The notes below the pieces were generated by a model that was not told the origin of the DNA, searched no databases, and saw nothing but the letters and a program-made list of their open reading frames with translations. Of a stretch of DNA of 64,000 nt, positions 45,217 through 55,855 are shown piece by piece (position 1 is the stretch's first letter; each line of letters opens with the position of its first letter). The translations under genes were made by a program, and so were the position numbers. This stretch comes from Anopheles merus. Its lineage: Eukaryota; Arthropoda; Insecta; Diptera; Culicidae. Where the stretch lies: positions 22,036,366 through 22,100,365 of the forward strand of contig NC_054081.1 in assembly GCF_017562075.2 (NCBI RefSeq), in the 5' to 3' direction.

Positions 45217-46957
45217 GGCTAAAGAGTAGAGAAGGCCCTACAAGTTTTGCTTGCACGCAACTTGGATGCAAGTGAGCAAAAGTACGGCAGGTGTCGGGCA
45301 TCTTTTTTTTTTCGGGCATGATTTTTGTGCTATGCGCATAGCATAGCCATCGGCGCCTAAGGGTTTGAAGCGGTTGAAATATTTCGCATAAATTTTCATG
45401 AAATTTTTCACATTTGAAAAAAAAATCATCGTTATGGCATTTAAATCGTATCCGGTTGCAGACTTTCCCAATGTGTTGATGCTTTTGTCTTTCCTACTGA
45501 AAGTTAGATATTAGAGAAAATAACTGAAAATAGATAGGAATATATTTTTCTTCGCTTAAGCGGTATTTATTTATTATGTTTAAAAACGAACGTTCGGGTA
45601 CGTGCCCGGATAATCGCGCCAACTGAATTGGTTGATCTGTGATACCACTGTGCAAATTGACAGCATAGCACCATTGTTGTTTATAAAATCGTTTGCTGTG
45701 TAAACATTGCAAATTATCAAATTCAGAAGCGCTTTATACATTATAAACTAAGTTATATAATGCCCGATTTGAGTGCATCTGGTAAAATATTCCTCGTTTA
45801 CTTGCAGATAATTACGTACTCCCAAATTAAACATCCGATCGTCAATTTATTATAAAAGTTGAGGCTGATCATCTAAATCAAGTTTGTTCAGAACTGAAGC
45901 GGTTGAACCAATCCCGAAAATGACTGTATCAATGTATCAATGTAATCACAATTCGTGATATCTTCATTCAACTTTATGGTGACAAATAGTCATTCCTCTT
46001 AATAATCGCATAAAAACGCTTGCGGCTACAACATTTTCTACAACAAACCTTACACGCCACACAAAGCTAGACACTTGTGTGACGATAAGTACCGTTGTTA
46101 ATTTTTCGCTATCAAGCAATAATTTACCTTTGTTCTTTTTAGGATGCAGGTGTGAATATACATTGCTGTGTGACAAGTGGTTTTTTTTAACTTGGACGAT
46201 TGTATTGGTATAGCAAAACTCTTTTCAAAAAAACATGGAAACAGGCCAAACACGAAAATATTTATACATGGTCCAACTGGATGGGTGGATACTTACGAAT
46301 CAAATTGGTCATAAAGGCTATGTTTAACAAATAGCGCTATATGAATATGTCACAGTTTTTTTTTTATCTTGGCTCACAGCAGCTGATTATAAAGATTCGT
46401 CATCCTTATTTTAACTGCCCGGTAGATTAAGATGGTGATCCAATGGAGCGTTTGGTCTCAAAGCAGCTTTTGCAAACGCCGAATACGTAGCGTTCGATCA
46501 CTTAATCCGCATAACCGATATAAAATAGGTAATACAGCTGTAGCTGAGGCTGGATAACCTACGGCTTGTAACATCTCGTACTGCTCGTTAACTCGTGAGG
46601 CGAGCATTTATGTACAGGTCAAAGAAATTGCCTCATCACTCAGAAAGAAAGAACTCATCACTCCAACTCATACGTTATCCAAATCATATCACATAGATCA
46701 CATCACCCAGCGTTGAACGGCGTTAGACCTAATTGAAACGAATGTTTTCTCCACATAACGTAATCCTTTCTTGTGTAAGGAGTGTATCTCAGAAGACTGC
46801 TTGATGCTGTTTTCAAAATGGGGTCAAAAAGTGATCCATTGTGTTTTCTAAAAGGTGTTAGTTACACGTAGGTGTGTTCTTTAGAACCACCTTTGATTTG
46901 TTAGCGCAAAAGAAATGCGTCGCTTCTTTCCATCGAGGATAACCATATGCATAAATC

Positions 46958-47046
46958 CAACGCCTCCGATGGCTCCGACGGCTCCGGACAATTCCGACGG
47001 CTCCGACGGCTGCAACGGCTCCAACGGCTCCGAAGGCTCCGGACGG
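46958..47046. repeat. GGCTCC(GAC/GGA) minisatellite, arm A copy
   Basis: Short array of 9-bp-like units GGCTCCGAC / GGCTCCGGA. Shorter than in arm B and A' and followed by a truncated joint (GGACGGCTTCTTTGCGTG). Confidence 0.85.
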
Positions 47047-48136
47047 CTTCTTTGCGTGAAATTTGCGTATGTTTTTCCACGATAGCTAGATGTCCGAACA
47101 TTTCGAAGTCTCTACGCATGACATACAATTTTTTTTTTAACTGCGAATGTATCGTCCAGGGCGCGCGCGAGAGACGTATCACTGTCCTGTGTAGTTCTAC
47201 TCAGGAGGCTCGAGATGCTAAAATTATATTTGCGAATGTTGTCACAATAATGATAAGAATGAATAAATGTATATTTTCTTAAAAATGTAATGTTTTATAT
47301 TTTATGCTTATTTTTTAAATATTTTATGATTAGCAAATGACGATCAAAACAGCATGTATGTACATATTCGTAGAAAACTTTTATTGCTTACAAAATGTGC
47401 AAAGTACGTTGAAAATTACAACGTTATTGTTAAAATTAAATACGTCAATTAATGAATAAATACATACATAAATCCATCACTCAATCCAAAACTCAAACTG
47501 CCTGAGAGCGAGAGAACAGTACGATGTGTAGTTCGTGTATAGTTCTCCAATAAAAAGTAAAACGTTTTATGGTCTATTATTTAATCTGTTTTTTTTTTAC
47601 AAAGTTATTATCTATTAAGTTACACATTACATTCAGTTCGGATTGTTGATCTCGTTGCTGTATTGTGGACTCGAATGACCTTCTAATTGTTTTCCTCTAA
47701 AGCCGGGTTTCCTCTCCCTACCTACCGGTACCGAGACAGCGGGCACTCATGCTCGTCAGCCGATGAGAGATTGCTCTCTCGGAAAGCGCACCAAAGCGGA
47801 ACAGCAGAATAACGCATCCAATACAACTGTAGCAGGTGGAAATCTTAAGGACGAATTTCGGATAAAAAAAATTACCATGCAGTGTCTGCAGACATTTTTT
47901 TCAAATCACGTCACGTTCGAACCATCGATCGCACTTTTATTATCTAATAGTAATGTCACGGTCGTGGGGGTGAGGCAGATTCTGTTTCCGAGTTGCGCGA
48001 TTGGGCGCCCATCGGCGTCAGCAGATTGGTCGGTGGAGGGCGGATCATTCGACGGGCATGGCGTTGGGTGACCGATCGTGTCGTTGACGGTGTCGTGCTG
48101 TTAGCTCAACGCGAGCTCCAGGTGTTGATCCTTACG

Positions 48137-48338
48137 CTATGCTGCAACTTTGCTGATCGTGCAATCGGGCTGTGGGTTCACAGCTTTGTTCTTCGGACAG
48201 CATACCACCGATGATTCGTACGACGCGTGCTGACATTTGTCGCAACAATAGAAATAGGTCGCTGGGGCCTGGTAGAAGAAACAATATTGCATGTTAATGG
48301 TAAGAATTACTAATCATGTGCTATGAAGGACTCACCAT
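48137..48338 (-). CDS. Small cysteine-rich spliced gene, arm A
   Basis: ATG at 48338-48336, intron 48335-48269 (GTGAGT...CTACCAG), second exon 48268-48137. Predicted 44 residues beginning MAPATYFYCCDKCQHAS and ending ISKVAA. Same structure as the arm B copy (52199-52400) with one amino-acid change near the end. Upstream splice sites are also kept. No family recognised; the CCDKC ... CC ... C pattern could bind a metal. Confidence 0.45.
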
Positions 48339-48995
48339 ATTTACGATGTTACGATTCCGATACCGCAGCAGAGGAAGAAAACGTTGAGCAGCTTAGATGA
48401 AGTATCTGTAAGCAATATAAAGAAAATGTGTCATATATTGTGACTACAAGAGCAATTGTTTTTCTTATTATTAGTATTAACCACGTACCGTTTGACACTC
48501 ACTCCCATACATACGCACGCCGCATACATCATATAAAACCGTCCTTGGTGAGAGTGTCGACAGGACATGGTTCTGAGATGGATTGGTGGTTCGATGTCGC
48601 ACATAAAAGTTACTGAAAAAAATAGTTACAATAATTAGTTTGTTACAAAATGGTACGTAAGTATTATTGTAACCTACCTTTGTTTTGCTGCAAGCAAAAC
48701 TATAAATGTATCCGTTGATCGACAGCAAAACGGTGATCTGAAACGACAAACAAAAAACACAACACCCCCGCCCCAGTTGGTATACAATTGTTGCACATTT
48801 TGTGCAACAGTTGTAGTCCAGCCAGCACCACGTGGAGGTTGGGGTCGGAGTTCTGAAAATGTGTGAGCATGATTATTTTAATCGTGCTTAAAACACTTCT
48901 CAGCATTTGCTAGCCACCTTGAATGATAAAATGTGATTAAAATAGTCGTAAAAAAATAAATGGATCTTGGTCCCTATGCTGGTCCTAAGCTGGGC

Positions 48996-49886
48996 CTACT
49001 CAGCTTTTAAGGCGAGCAGAATGCTTTCAAAAACATTCGTACTACACCGTTTGAACTCGTACTCTCTGATGTACGAGATCAACGTCTTCTTGTTTGTTCC
49101 CTTGCTCCTCAAAAATGGCTTAATTTTACCCCATAAATTTTCTATAGTCTGTGTATGAATTTCCCTATCTTCTGGATTTACAAAGCTAACTGAATGATTC
49201 ACCTTTTTATGCACGTATCCATAATCCTCGAGAGTGTCGTATGCTCTCCAACAATCGGTCATGATTGTGGTGCCCCAATCAACACTCTCGAGGATTAGGT
49301 CGTGCAAATTTTCCCTAGTTCTCCTATCGACTATCTCTAAGAAAATTTCTTTACTTTCCCTACAAATACCCCCTACCAACCATAGCTCCCCAGTCCTTGG
49401 CAATCGGCCTCGGTTGTACTTACGTTTTACGTTGAGGGACTCGTCGATCTTCACCGTTAGTCCTGGGCCTCCTATCAGCCGCCTATTCTCCTCAACATAC
49501 GCACTACATTTTTCCCTAAGAAGCTTAAACCATTCGTTAACCGTTTTGCGGCTAACACCTGACTCAGCCCTAGTACGCTTCACGTGCGAGTTTTGCGACC
49601 ACTCGAAGGTAATGCGGAGAAGTTGTGCAAGCGACAATCTTGAGTTTTGGAACACACTACCCTTTCGGATAGAGCATTCCGAACCTTCACAATTGTCGTT
49701 TGCACAAATCCATTTGTACGCATTCCTTCTTTGCGTACCTCGCAAAACCATCGAGTGGTAGCACTTCTCACATTCCTGTTCTGTCCTTAACAATCCTGCA
49801 TCTTGCATCAGTCGCACTACCTGTTGCCTATCCTGCGTTAAAACCGCTAACTGCCCTATCGACTTAACCTGGCTAAGCTCGCTCAT
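48996..49886 (-). CDS. Merlin-type transposase, copy 1 (arm A)
   Basis: 296-codon intact frame. Zinc-ribbon-like cysteines C39, C42, C61, C66, helix-turn-helix-like region (AESGVSRKTVNEWFKLL), then an IS1016/ISXO2-type DDE core: Asp148 in KIDES, Asp211 in TIMTDCWRAY, Glu249 in TQTIENLWGK. Typical Merlin features are KRKYNRGRLPR and VNHSVSFVNP. It differs from copy 2 only at residue 146 (Lys for Glu, two before the first catalytic Asp). A TATA-like TTATAAAA lies about 45 bases upstream. Catalyses cut-and-paste transposition; Merlin elements usually make 8-9-bp target duplications. Confidence 0.92.
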   Translation of the reverse strand: MSELSQVKSIGQLAVLTQDRQQVVRLMQDAGLLRTEQECEKCYHSMVLRGTQRRNAYKWICANDNCEGSECSIRKGSVFQNSRLSLAQLLRITFEWSQNSHVKRTRAESGVSRKTVNEWFKLLREKCSAYVEENRRLIGGPGLTVKIDESLNVKRKYNRGRLPRTGELWLVGGICRESKEIFLEIVDRRTRENLHDLILESVDWGTTIMTDCWRAYDTLEDYGYVHKKVNHSVSFVNPEDREIHTQTIENLWGKIKPFLRSKGTNKKTLISYIREYEFKRCSTNVFESILLALKAE

Positions 49887-50196
49887 TTCTTTATCTAAAT
49901 TTCTTTCTTTCCTCTCTGCTCTACACTTTTATAAAATTAAATTTCCGATAAATGCCGAATAAATCACCGTTATGATTTTAAAATTTCCTTAACAATTAAA
50001 AAATATCGCACAAAACACCAAAAACACAGTTTAACACCAATCCAAAAAAACACCTTTGCTCTTGATGCTTTGGCTGTGATTTATTGCTAAAGCACAACCG
50101 ATTGTTTACATTTTGGTTTAACGGTTTAACTGTCAAAACATGCAAATGACCCTATTGCCCCAACTTTAATCCCCGGGTAATTAACTGATAAAGCAC

Positions 50197-50348
50197 ATAC
50201 CACCCACACGAACAAATAATTTATTATTAGCGTTAAAGTTAAAGTTCCACGTTTAAAGTTCTAAATGCATTGGAAAAAATTTGTTCTATTCAAATTACCG
50301 TATAAAATAAAATTACGATCGTAATTTTATCAGTTTATCAGTTAATTT
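50197..50348. other. Spacer at the palindrome centre
   Basis: About 150 bp of unpaired AT-rich DNA between the arms, containing its own 24-bp perfect palindrome (50307-50330, core AAATTACGATCGTAATTT). No frame. Confidence 0.85.
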
Positions 50349-50602
50349 ATCAGTTAATTACCCGGGGATTAAAGTTGGGGCAATAGGGTCATTTGCATGT
50401 TTTGACAGTTAAACCGTTAAACCAAAATGTAAACAATCGGTTGTGCTTTAGCAATAAATCACAGCCAAAGCATCAAGAGCAAAGGTGTTTTTTTGGATTG
50501 GTGTTAAACTGTGTTTTTGGTGTTTTGTGCGATATTTTTTAATTGTTAAGGAAATTTTAAAATCATAACGGTGATTTATTCGGCATTTATCGGAAATTTA
50601 AT

Positions 50603-50612
50603 TTTATAAAAG
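50603..50612 (+). promoter_or_regulatory. TATA-like element of Merlin copy 2
   Basis: TTTATAAAAG about 40 bases before the ATG at 50652; the same sequence precedes the other two copies. Confidence 0.45.
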
Positions 50613-50651
50613 TGTAGAGCAGAGAGGAAAGAAAGAAATTTAGATAAAGAA

Positions 50652-51542
50652 ATGAGCGAGCTTAGCCAGGTTAAGTCGATAGGGCAGTTAGCGGTTTTAA
50701 CGCAGGATAGGCAACAGGTAGTGCGACTGATGCAAGATGCAGGATTGTTAAGGACAGAACAGGAATGTGAGAAGTGCTACCACTCGATGGTTTTGCGAGG
50801 TACGCAAAGAAGGAATGCGTACAAATGGATTTGTGCAAACGACAATTGTGAAGGTTCGGAATGCTCTATCCGAAAGGGTAGTGTGTTCCAAAACTCAAGA
50901 TTGTCGCTTGCACAACTTCTCCGCATTACCTTCGAGTGGTCGCAAAACTCGCACGTGAAGCGTACTAGGGCTGAGTCAGGTGTTAGCCGCAAAACGGTTA
51001 ACGAATGGTTTAAGCTTCTTAGGGAAAAATGTAGTGCGTATGTTGAGGAGAATAGGCGGCTGATAGGAGGCCCAGGACTAACGGTGGAGATCGACGAGTC
51101 CCTCAACGTAAAACGTAAGTACAACCGAGGCCGATTGCCAAGGACTGGGGAGCTATGGTTGGTAGGGGGTATTTGTAGGGAAAGTAAAGAAATTTTCTTA
51201 GAGATAGTCGATAGGAGAACTAGGGAAAATTTGCACGACCTAATCCTCGAGAGTGTTGATTGGGGCACCACAATCATGACCGATTGTTGGAGAGCATACG
51301 ACACTCTCGAGGATTATGGATACGTGCATAAAAAGGTGAATCATTCAGTTAGCTTTGTAAATCCAGAAGATAGGGAAATTCATACACAGACTATAGAAAA
51401 TTTATGGGGTAAAATTAAGCCATTTTTGAGGAGCAAGGGAACAAACAAGAAGACGTTGATCTCGTACATCAGAGAGTACGAGTTCAAACGGTGTAGTACG
51501 AATGTTTTTGAAAGCATTCTGCTCGCCTTAAAAGCTGAGTAG
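50652..51542 (+). CDS. Merlin-type transposase, copy 2 (arm B)
   Basis: 296-codon intact frame with all landmarks of copy 1 and the standard VEIDES around Asp148, Asp211 (MTDCWRAY) and Glu249 (TIENLWGK). Cysteines C39/C42/C61/C66 are present. The ATG at 50652 is the first in frame, follows the TATA-like element by about 40 bases, and has A-rich context. By sequence this is the copy most likely to be active. Divergent from copy 1, with both 5' ends facing the palindrome centre about 765 bp apart. Confidence 0.94.
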   Translation: MSELSQVKSIGQLAVLTQDRQQVVRLMQDAGLLRTEQECEKCYHSMVLRGTQRRNAYKWICANDNCEGSECSIRKGSVFQNSRLSLAQLLRITFEWSQNSHVKRTRAESGVSRKTVNEWFKLLREKCSAYVEENRRLIGGPGLTVEIDESLNVKRKYNRGRLPRTGELWLVGGICRESKEIFLEIVDRRTRENLHDLILESVDWGTTIMTDCWRAYDTLEDYGYVHKKVNHSVSFVNPEDREIHTQTIENLWGKIKPFLRSKGTNKKTLISYIREYEFKRCSTNVFESILLALKAE

Positions 51543-51683
51543 GCCCAGCTTAGGACTAGCATAGGGACCAAGATCCATTATTTTTTTACGACTATTTTAA
51601 TCACATTTTATCATTCAAGGTGGCTAGCAAATGCTGAGAAGTGTTTTAAGCACGATTAAAATAATCATCTCACACATTTTCAG

Positions 51684-52400
51684 AACTCCGACCCCAACCT
51701 CCACGTGGTGCTGGCTGGACTACAACTGTTGCACAAAATGGGCAACAATTGTATACCAACTGGGGCGGGGTGTTGTGTTTTTTGTTTGTCGTTTCAGATC
51801 ACCGTTTTGCTGTCGATCAACGGATACATTTATAGTTTTGCTTGCAGCAAAACAAAGGTAGGTTACAATAATACTTACGTACCATTTTGTAACAAACTAA
51901 TTATTGTAACTATTTTTTTCAGTAACTTTTATGTGCGACATCGAACCACCAATCCATCTCAGAACCATGTCCTGTCGACACTCTCACCAAGGACGGTTTT
52001 TATATGATGTATGCGGCGTGCGTATGTATGGGAGTGAGTGTCAAACGGTACGTGGTTAATACTAATAATAAGAAAAACAATTGCTCTTGTAGTCACAATA
52101 TATGACACATTTTCTTTTATATTGCTTACAGATACTTCATCTAAGCTGCTCAACGCTTTCTTCCTCTGCTGCGGTATCGGAATCGTAACATCGTAAATAT
52201 GGTGAGTCCTTCATAGCACATGATTAGTAATTCTAACCATTAACATGCAATATTGTTTCTTCTACCAGGCCCCAGCGACCTATTTCTATTGTTGCGACAA
52301 ATGTCAGCACGCGTCGTACGAATCATCGGTGGTATGCTGTCCGAAGAACAAAGCTGTGAACCCACAGCCCGATTGCACGATCAGCAAAGTTACAGCATAG
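51684..52400 (+). CDS. Multi-exon gene with 44-residue Cys-rich ORF, arm B
   Basis: A chain of canonical splice sites follows the transposase: acceptors at 51683, 51797, 51923, 52131 and 52268; donors after 51857 (AAAG/GTAGGT), 52047 (ACG/GTACGT) and 52201 (ATG/GTGAGT). Predicted introns are 66, 84 and 67 bp, normal for flies. The clearest frame starts at ATG 52199 (A at -3, G at +4), is split right after the ATG and ends at TAG 52398-52400: 44 residues, MAPATYFYCCDKCQHAS..., ending ISKVTA. The preceding exons have no long joined frame and could be 5' UTR or parts of other host exons (NSDPNLHVVLAGLQLLHKM). Unknown family; either a captured host gene or part of the element. Confidence 0.45.
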
Positions 52401-52960
52401 CGTAAGGTTCAACACCTGGAGCTCGCGTTGAGCTAACAGCACGACACCGTCAACGACACGATCGGTCACCCAACGCCATGCCCGTCGAATGATCCGCCCT
52501 CCACCGACCAATCTGCTGACGCCGATGGGCGCCCAATCGCGCAACTCGGAAACAGAATCTGCCTCACCCCCACGACCGTGATATTACTATTAGATAATAA
52601 AAGTGCGATCGATGGTTCAAACGTGACGTGATTTGAAAAAAAATGTCTGCAGACACTGCGTGGTAATTTTTTTTTTATCCGAAATTCGTCCTTAAGATTT
52701 CCACCTGCTACAGTTGTATTGGATGCGTTATTCTGCTGTTCCGCTTTGGTGCGCTTTCCGAGAGAGCAATCTCTCATCGGCTGACGAGCATGAGTGCCCG
52801 CTGTCTCGGTACCGGTAGGTAGGGAGAGGAAACCCGGCTTTAGAGGAAAACAATTAGAAGGTCATTCGAGTCCACAATACAACAACGAGATCAACAATCC
52901 GAACTGAATGTAATGTGTAACTTAATAGATAATAACTTTGTAAAAAAAAACAGAATAAAT

Positions 52961-53185
52961 CTTCTTCTTCTTCTTCTTTGGCTCAACAACCGATGCCGGT
53001 CAAGGCCTGCCAACACACTTGTGGGGTTGGCTTTCAGTGACTTATTGCTTTCCCCCCATAGCAGGATAGTCAGTCCTACGTATGGCGGCACGGTCTATTT
53101 GGGGCTTGAACCCATGACGGGCATGTTGTTAAGTCGTACGAGTTGACGACTGTACCATTAGACCGGCTAATAATAGACCATTAAA
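52961..53185 (-). mobile_element. SINE200-like element in arm B
   Basis: Reverse orientation: (CTT)n tail at 52961, GGGGCTTGAACCC (box B complement) and head near 53165. Flanked by CAGAATAAAT (52951-52960 and 53186-53195). Arm A and B' lack it at the matching place, so it inserted after the arms duplicated. An extra 17 bp resembling the flank sits before the head. Confidence 0.88.
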
Positions 53186-53811
53186 CAGAATAAATAATAG
53201 ACCATAAAACGTTTTACTTTTTATTGGAGAACTATACACGAACTACACATCGTACTGTTCTCTCGCTCTCAGGCAGTTCGAGTTTTGGATTGAGTGATGG
53301 ATTTATGTATGTATTTATTCATTAATTGACGTATTTAATTTTAATAATAACGTTGTAATTTTCAACGTACTTTGCACATTTTGTAAGCAATAAAAGTTTT
53401 CTACGAATATGTACATACATGCTGTTTTGATCGTCATTTGCTAATCATAAAATATTTAAAAAATAAGCATAAAATATAAAACATTACATTTTTAAGAAAA
53501 TATACATTTATTCATTCTTATCATTATTGTGACAACATTCGCAAATATAATTTTAGCATCTCGAGCCTCCTGAGTAGAACTACACAGGACAGTGATACGT
53601 CTCTCGCGCGCGCCCTGGACGATACATTCGCAGTTAAAAAAAAATTGTATGTCATGCGTAGAGACTTCGAAATGTTCGGACATCTAGCTATCGTGGAAAA
53701 ACATACGCAAATTTCACGATATACACATGATGGGTCACCGGAATCGCACCAACGGCTCGGAATCGCTTCCGAGCATTGCTACTCCGGCTCCGATTCCGAA
53801 TAATTCAAACC

Positions 53812-54002
53812 GTCGATTCCGCCCGGAGCCGTCGGAGCCGTCCGGAGCCACTAGTCGACAGCTGGAGCATTCGGAGCCGTCCGGAGCTGTCGGAGCCGTC
53901 GGCGCCGTCCGGAGCCGTCCGGAGCCTTCGGAGCCGTTGGAGCCGTTGCAGCCGTCGGAGCCGTCGGAATTGTCCGGAGCCGTCGGAGCCATCGGAGGCG
54001 TT
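53812..54002. repeat. GGAGCCGTC minisatellite, arm B copy
   Basis: About 20 units of 9-12 bp (GGAGCCGTC, GGAGCCGTCC). Twice as long as in arm A. Frames rich in Ser-Glu-Pro here are by-products of the repeat. Confidence 0.88.
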
Positions 54003-55855
54003 GGATTTATGCATATGGTTATCCTCGATGGAAAGAAGCGACGCATTTCTTTTGCGCTAACAAATCAAAGGTGGTTCTAAAGAACACACCTACGTGTAAC
54101 TAACACCTTTTAGAAAACACAATGGATCACTTTTTGACCCCATTTTGAAAACAGCATCAGGCAGTCTTCTGAGATACACTCCTTACACAAGAAAGGATTA
54201 CGTTATGTGGAGAAAACATTCGTTTCAATTAGGTCTAACGCCGTTCAACGCTGGGTGATGTGATCTATGTGATATGATTTGGATAACGTATGAGTTGGAG
54301 TGATGAGTTCTTTCTTTCTGAGTGATGAGGCAATTTCTTTGACCTGTACATAAATGCTCGCCTCACGAGTTAACGAGCAGTACGAGATGTTACAAGCCGT
54401 AGGTTATCCAGCCTCAGCTACAGCTGTATTACCTATTTTATATCGGTTATGCGGATTAAGTGATCGAACGCTACGTATTCGGCGTTTGCAAAAGCTGCTT
54501 TGAGACCAAACGCTCCATTGGATCACCATCTTAATCTACCGGGCAGTTAAAATAAGGATGACGAATCTTTATAATCAGCTGCTGTGAGCCAAGATAAAAA
54601 AAACTGTGACATATTCATATAGCGCTATTTGTTAAACATAGCCTTTATGACCAATTTGATTCGTAAGTATCCACCCATCCTGTTGGACCATGTATAAATA
54701 TTTTCGTGTTTGGCCTGTTTCCATGTTTTTTTGAAAAGAGTTTTGCTATACCAATACAATCGTCCAAGTTAAAAAAAAAACCACTTGTCACACAGCAATG
54801 TATATTCACACCTACATCCTAAAAAGAACAAAGGTAAATTATTGCTTGATAGCGAAAAATTAACAACGGTACTTATCGTCACACAAGTGTCTCACTTGTG
54901 TGGCGTGTAAGGTTTGTTGTAGGAAATGTTGTAGCCGCAAGCGTTTTTATGCGATTATTAAGAGGAATGACTATTTGTCACCATAAAGTTGAATGAAGAT
55001 ATCACGAATTGTGATTACATTGATACATTGATACAGTCATTTTCGGGATTGGTTCAACCGCTTCAGTTCTGAACAAACTTGATTTAGATGATCAGCCTCA
55101 ACTTTATAATAAATTGACGATCGGATGTTTAATTTGGGAGTACGTAATTATCTGCAAGTAAACGAGGAATATTTTACCAGATGCACTCAAATCGGGCATT
55201 ATATAACTTAGTTTATAATGTATAAAGCGCTTCTGAATTTGATAATTTGCAATGTTTACACAGAAAACGATTTTATAAACAACAATGGTGCTATGCTGTC
55301 AATTTGCACAGTGGTATCACAGATCAACCAATTCAGTTGGCGCGATTATCCGGGCACGTACCCGAACGTTCGTTTTTAAACATAATAAATAAATACCGCT
55401 TAAGCGAAGAAAAATATATTCCTATCTATTTTCAGTTATTTTCTCTAATATCTAACTTTCAGTAGGAAAGACAAAAGCATCAACACATTGGGAAAGTCTG
55501 CAACCGGATACGATTTAAATGCCATAACGATGATTTTTTTTCAAATGTGAAAAATTTCATGAAAATTTATGCGAAATATTTCAACCGCTTCAAACCCTTA
55601 GGCGCCGATGGCTATGCTATGCGCATAGCACAAAAATCATGCCCGAAAAAAAAAGATGCCCGACACCTGCCGTACTTTTGCTCACTTGCATCCAAGTTGC
55701 GTGCAAGCAAAACTTGTAGGGCCTTCTCTACTCTTTAGCCCAACATTCCCCTAATCGATTGCAAAACTCCCCTAAGTGATTGCAAACATCCACAGCTTGC
55801 ATGCAATATTCCCCTACCGATTTGCAACATTCCCCTAAGTGATTGAACTATTCCC

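Larger units (their letters stand above)
43427..50196. repeat. Palindrome arm A (with hAT insertion)
   Basis: Outer boundary GGGAATAGTTCAATC (43427), inner boundary near CTGATAAAGCAC (50196). Without the hAT element the arm is about 5.1 kb and is the near-exact reverse complement of 50349-55855. It carries a Merlin transposase, the small cysteine-rich gene, a minisatellite and a set of subterminal GGGGAATGTTGCA repeats at the outer end. Confidence 0.95.
50349..55855. repeat. Palindrome arm B
   Basis: Reverse complement of arm A, from TATCAGTTAATTACCC (50349) to GATTGAACTATTCCC (55855), with a SINE inserted at 52961 and a longer minisatellite. Its outer end is joined directly to a new partial copy of arm A (A'). 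Confidence 0.95.

Noticed and set aside
47763..48071. 102-codon frame in arm A, mostly kept in arm B (52466-52777)
   Set aside because: Conservation is explained by the near-identity of the arms; one frame-changing indel pair between the copies and no motif argue against coding. It lies where the 3' UTR of the small gene would be.
49234..49761. 175-codon frame antisense to the Merlin gene (also in copies 2 and 3)
   Set aside because: Shadow of a conserved coding strand; no independent signals.
52199..52400. Idea that the small frame is a male-determining factor of the Yob/Guy1 kind
   Set aside because: Those are also very small Anopheles proteins, but I see no sequence reason to link them; size alone is not evidence.
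53727..54080. Ser-Glu-Pro-rich frames (also at 57530-57994)
   Set aside because: Translation of the GGAGCC minisatellite; lengths change with the repeat number.
55247..55465. 72-codon frame shared by arms A and B
   Set aside because: Kept only because the arms are nearly identical; the A' copy has a frameshift. Could be a gene fragment but nothing supports it.
43427..55855. Polinton or Helitron as the source of the palindrome
   Set aside because: No DNA polymerase, integrase, packaging ATPase or Rep/helicase sequence in the arms.
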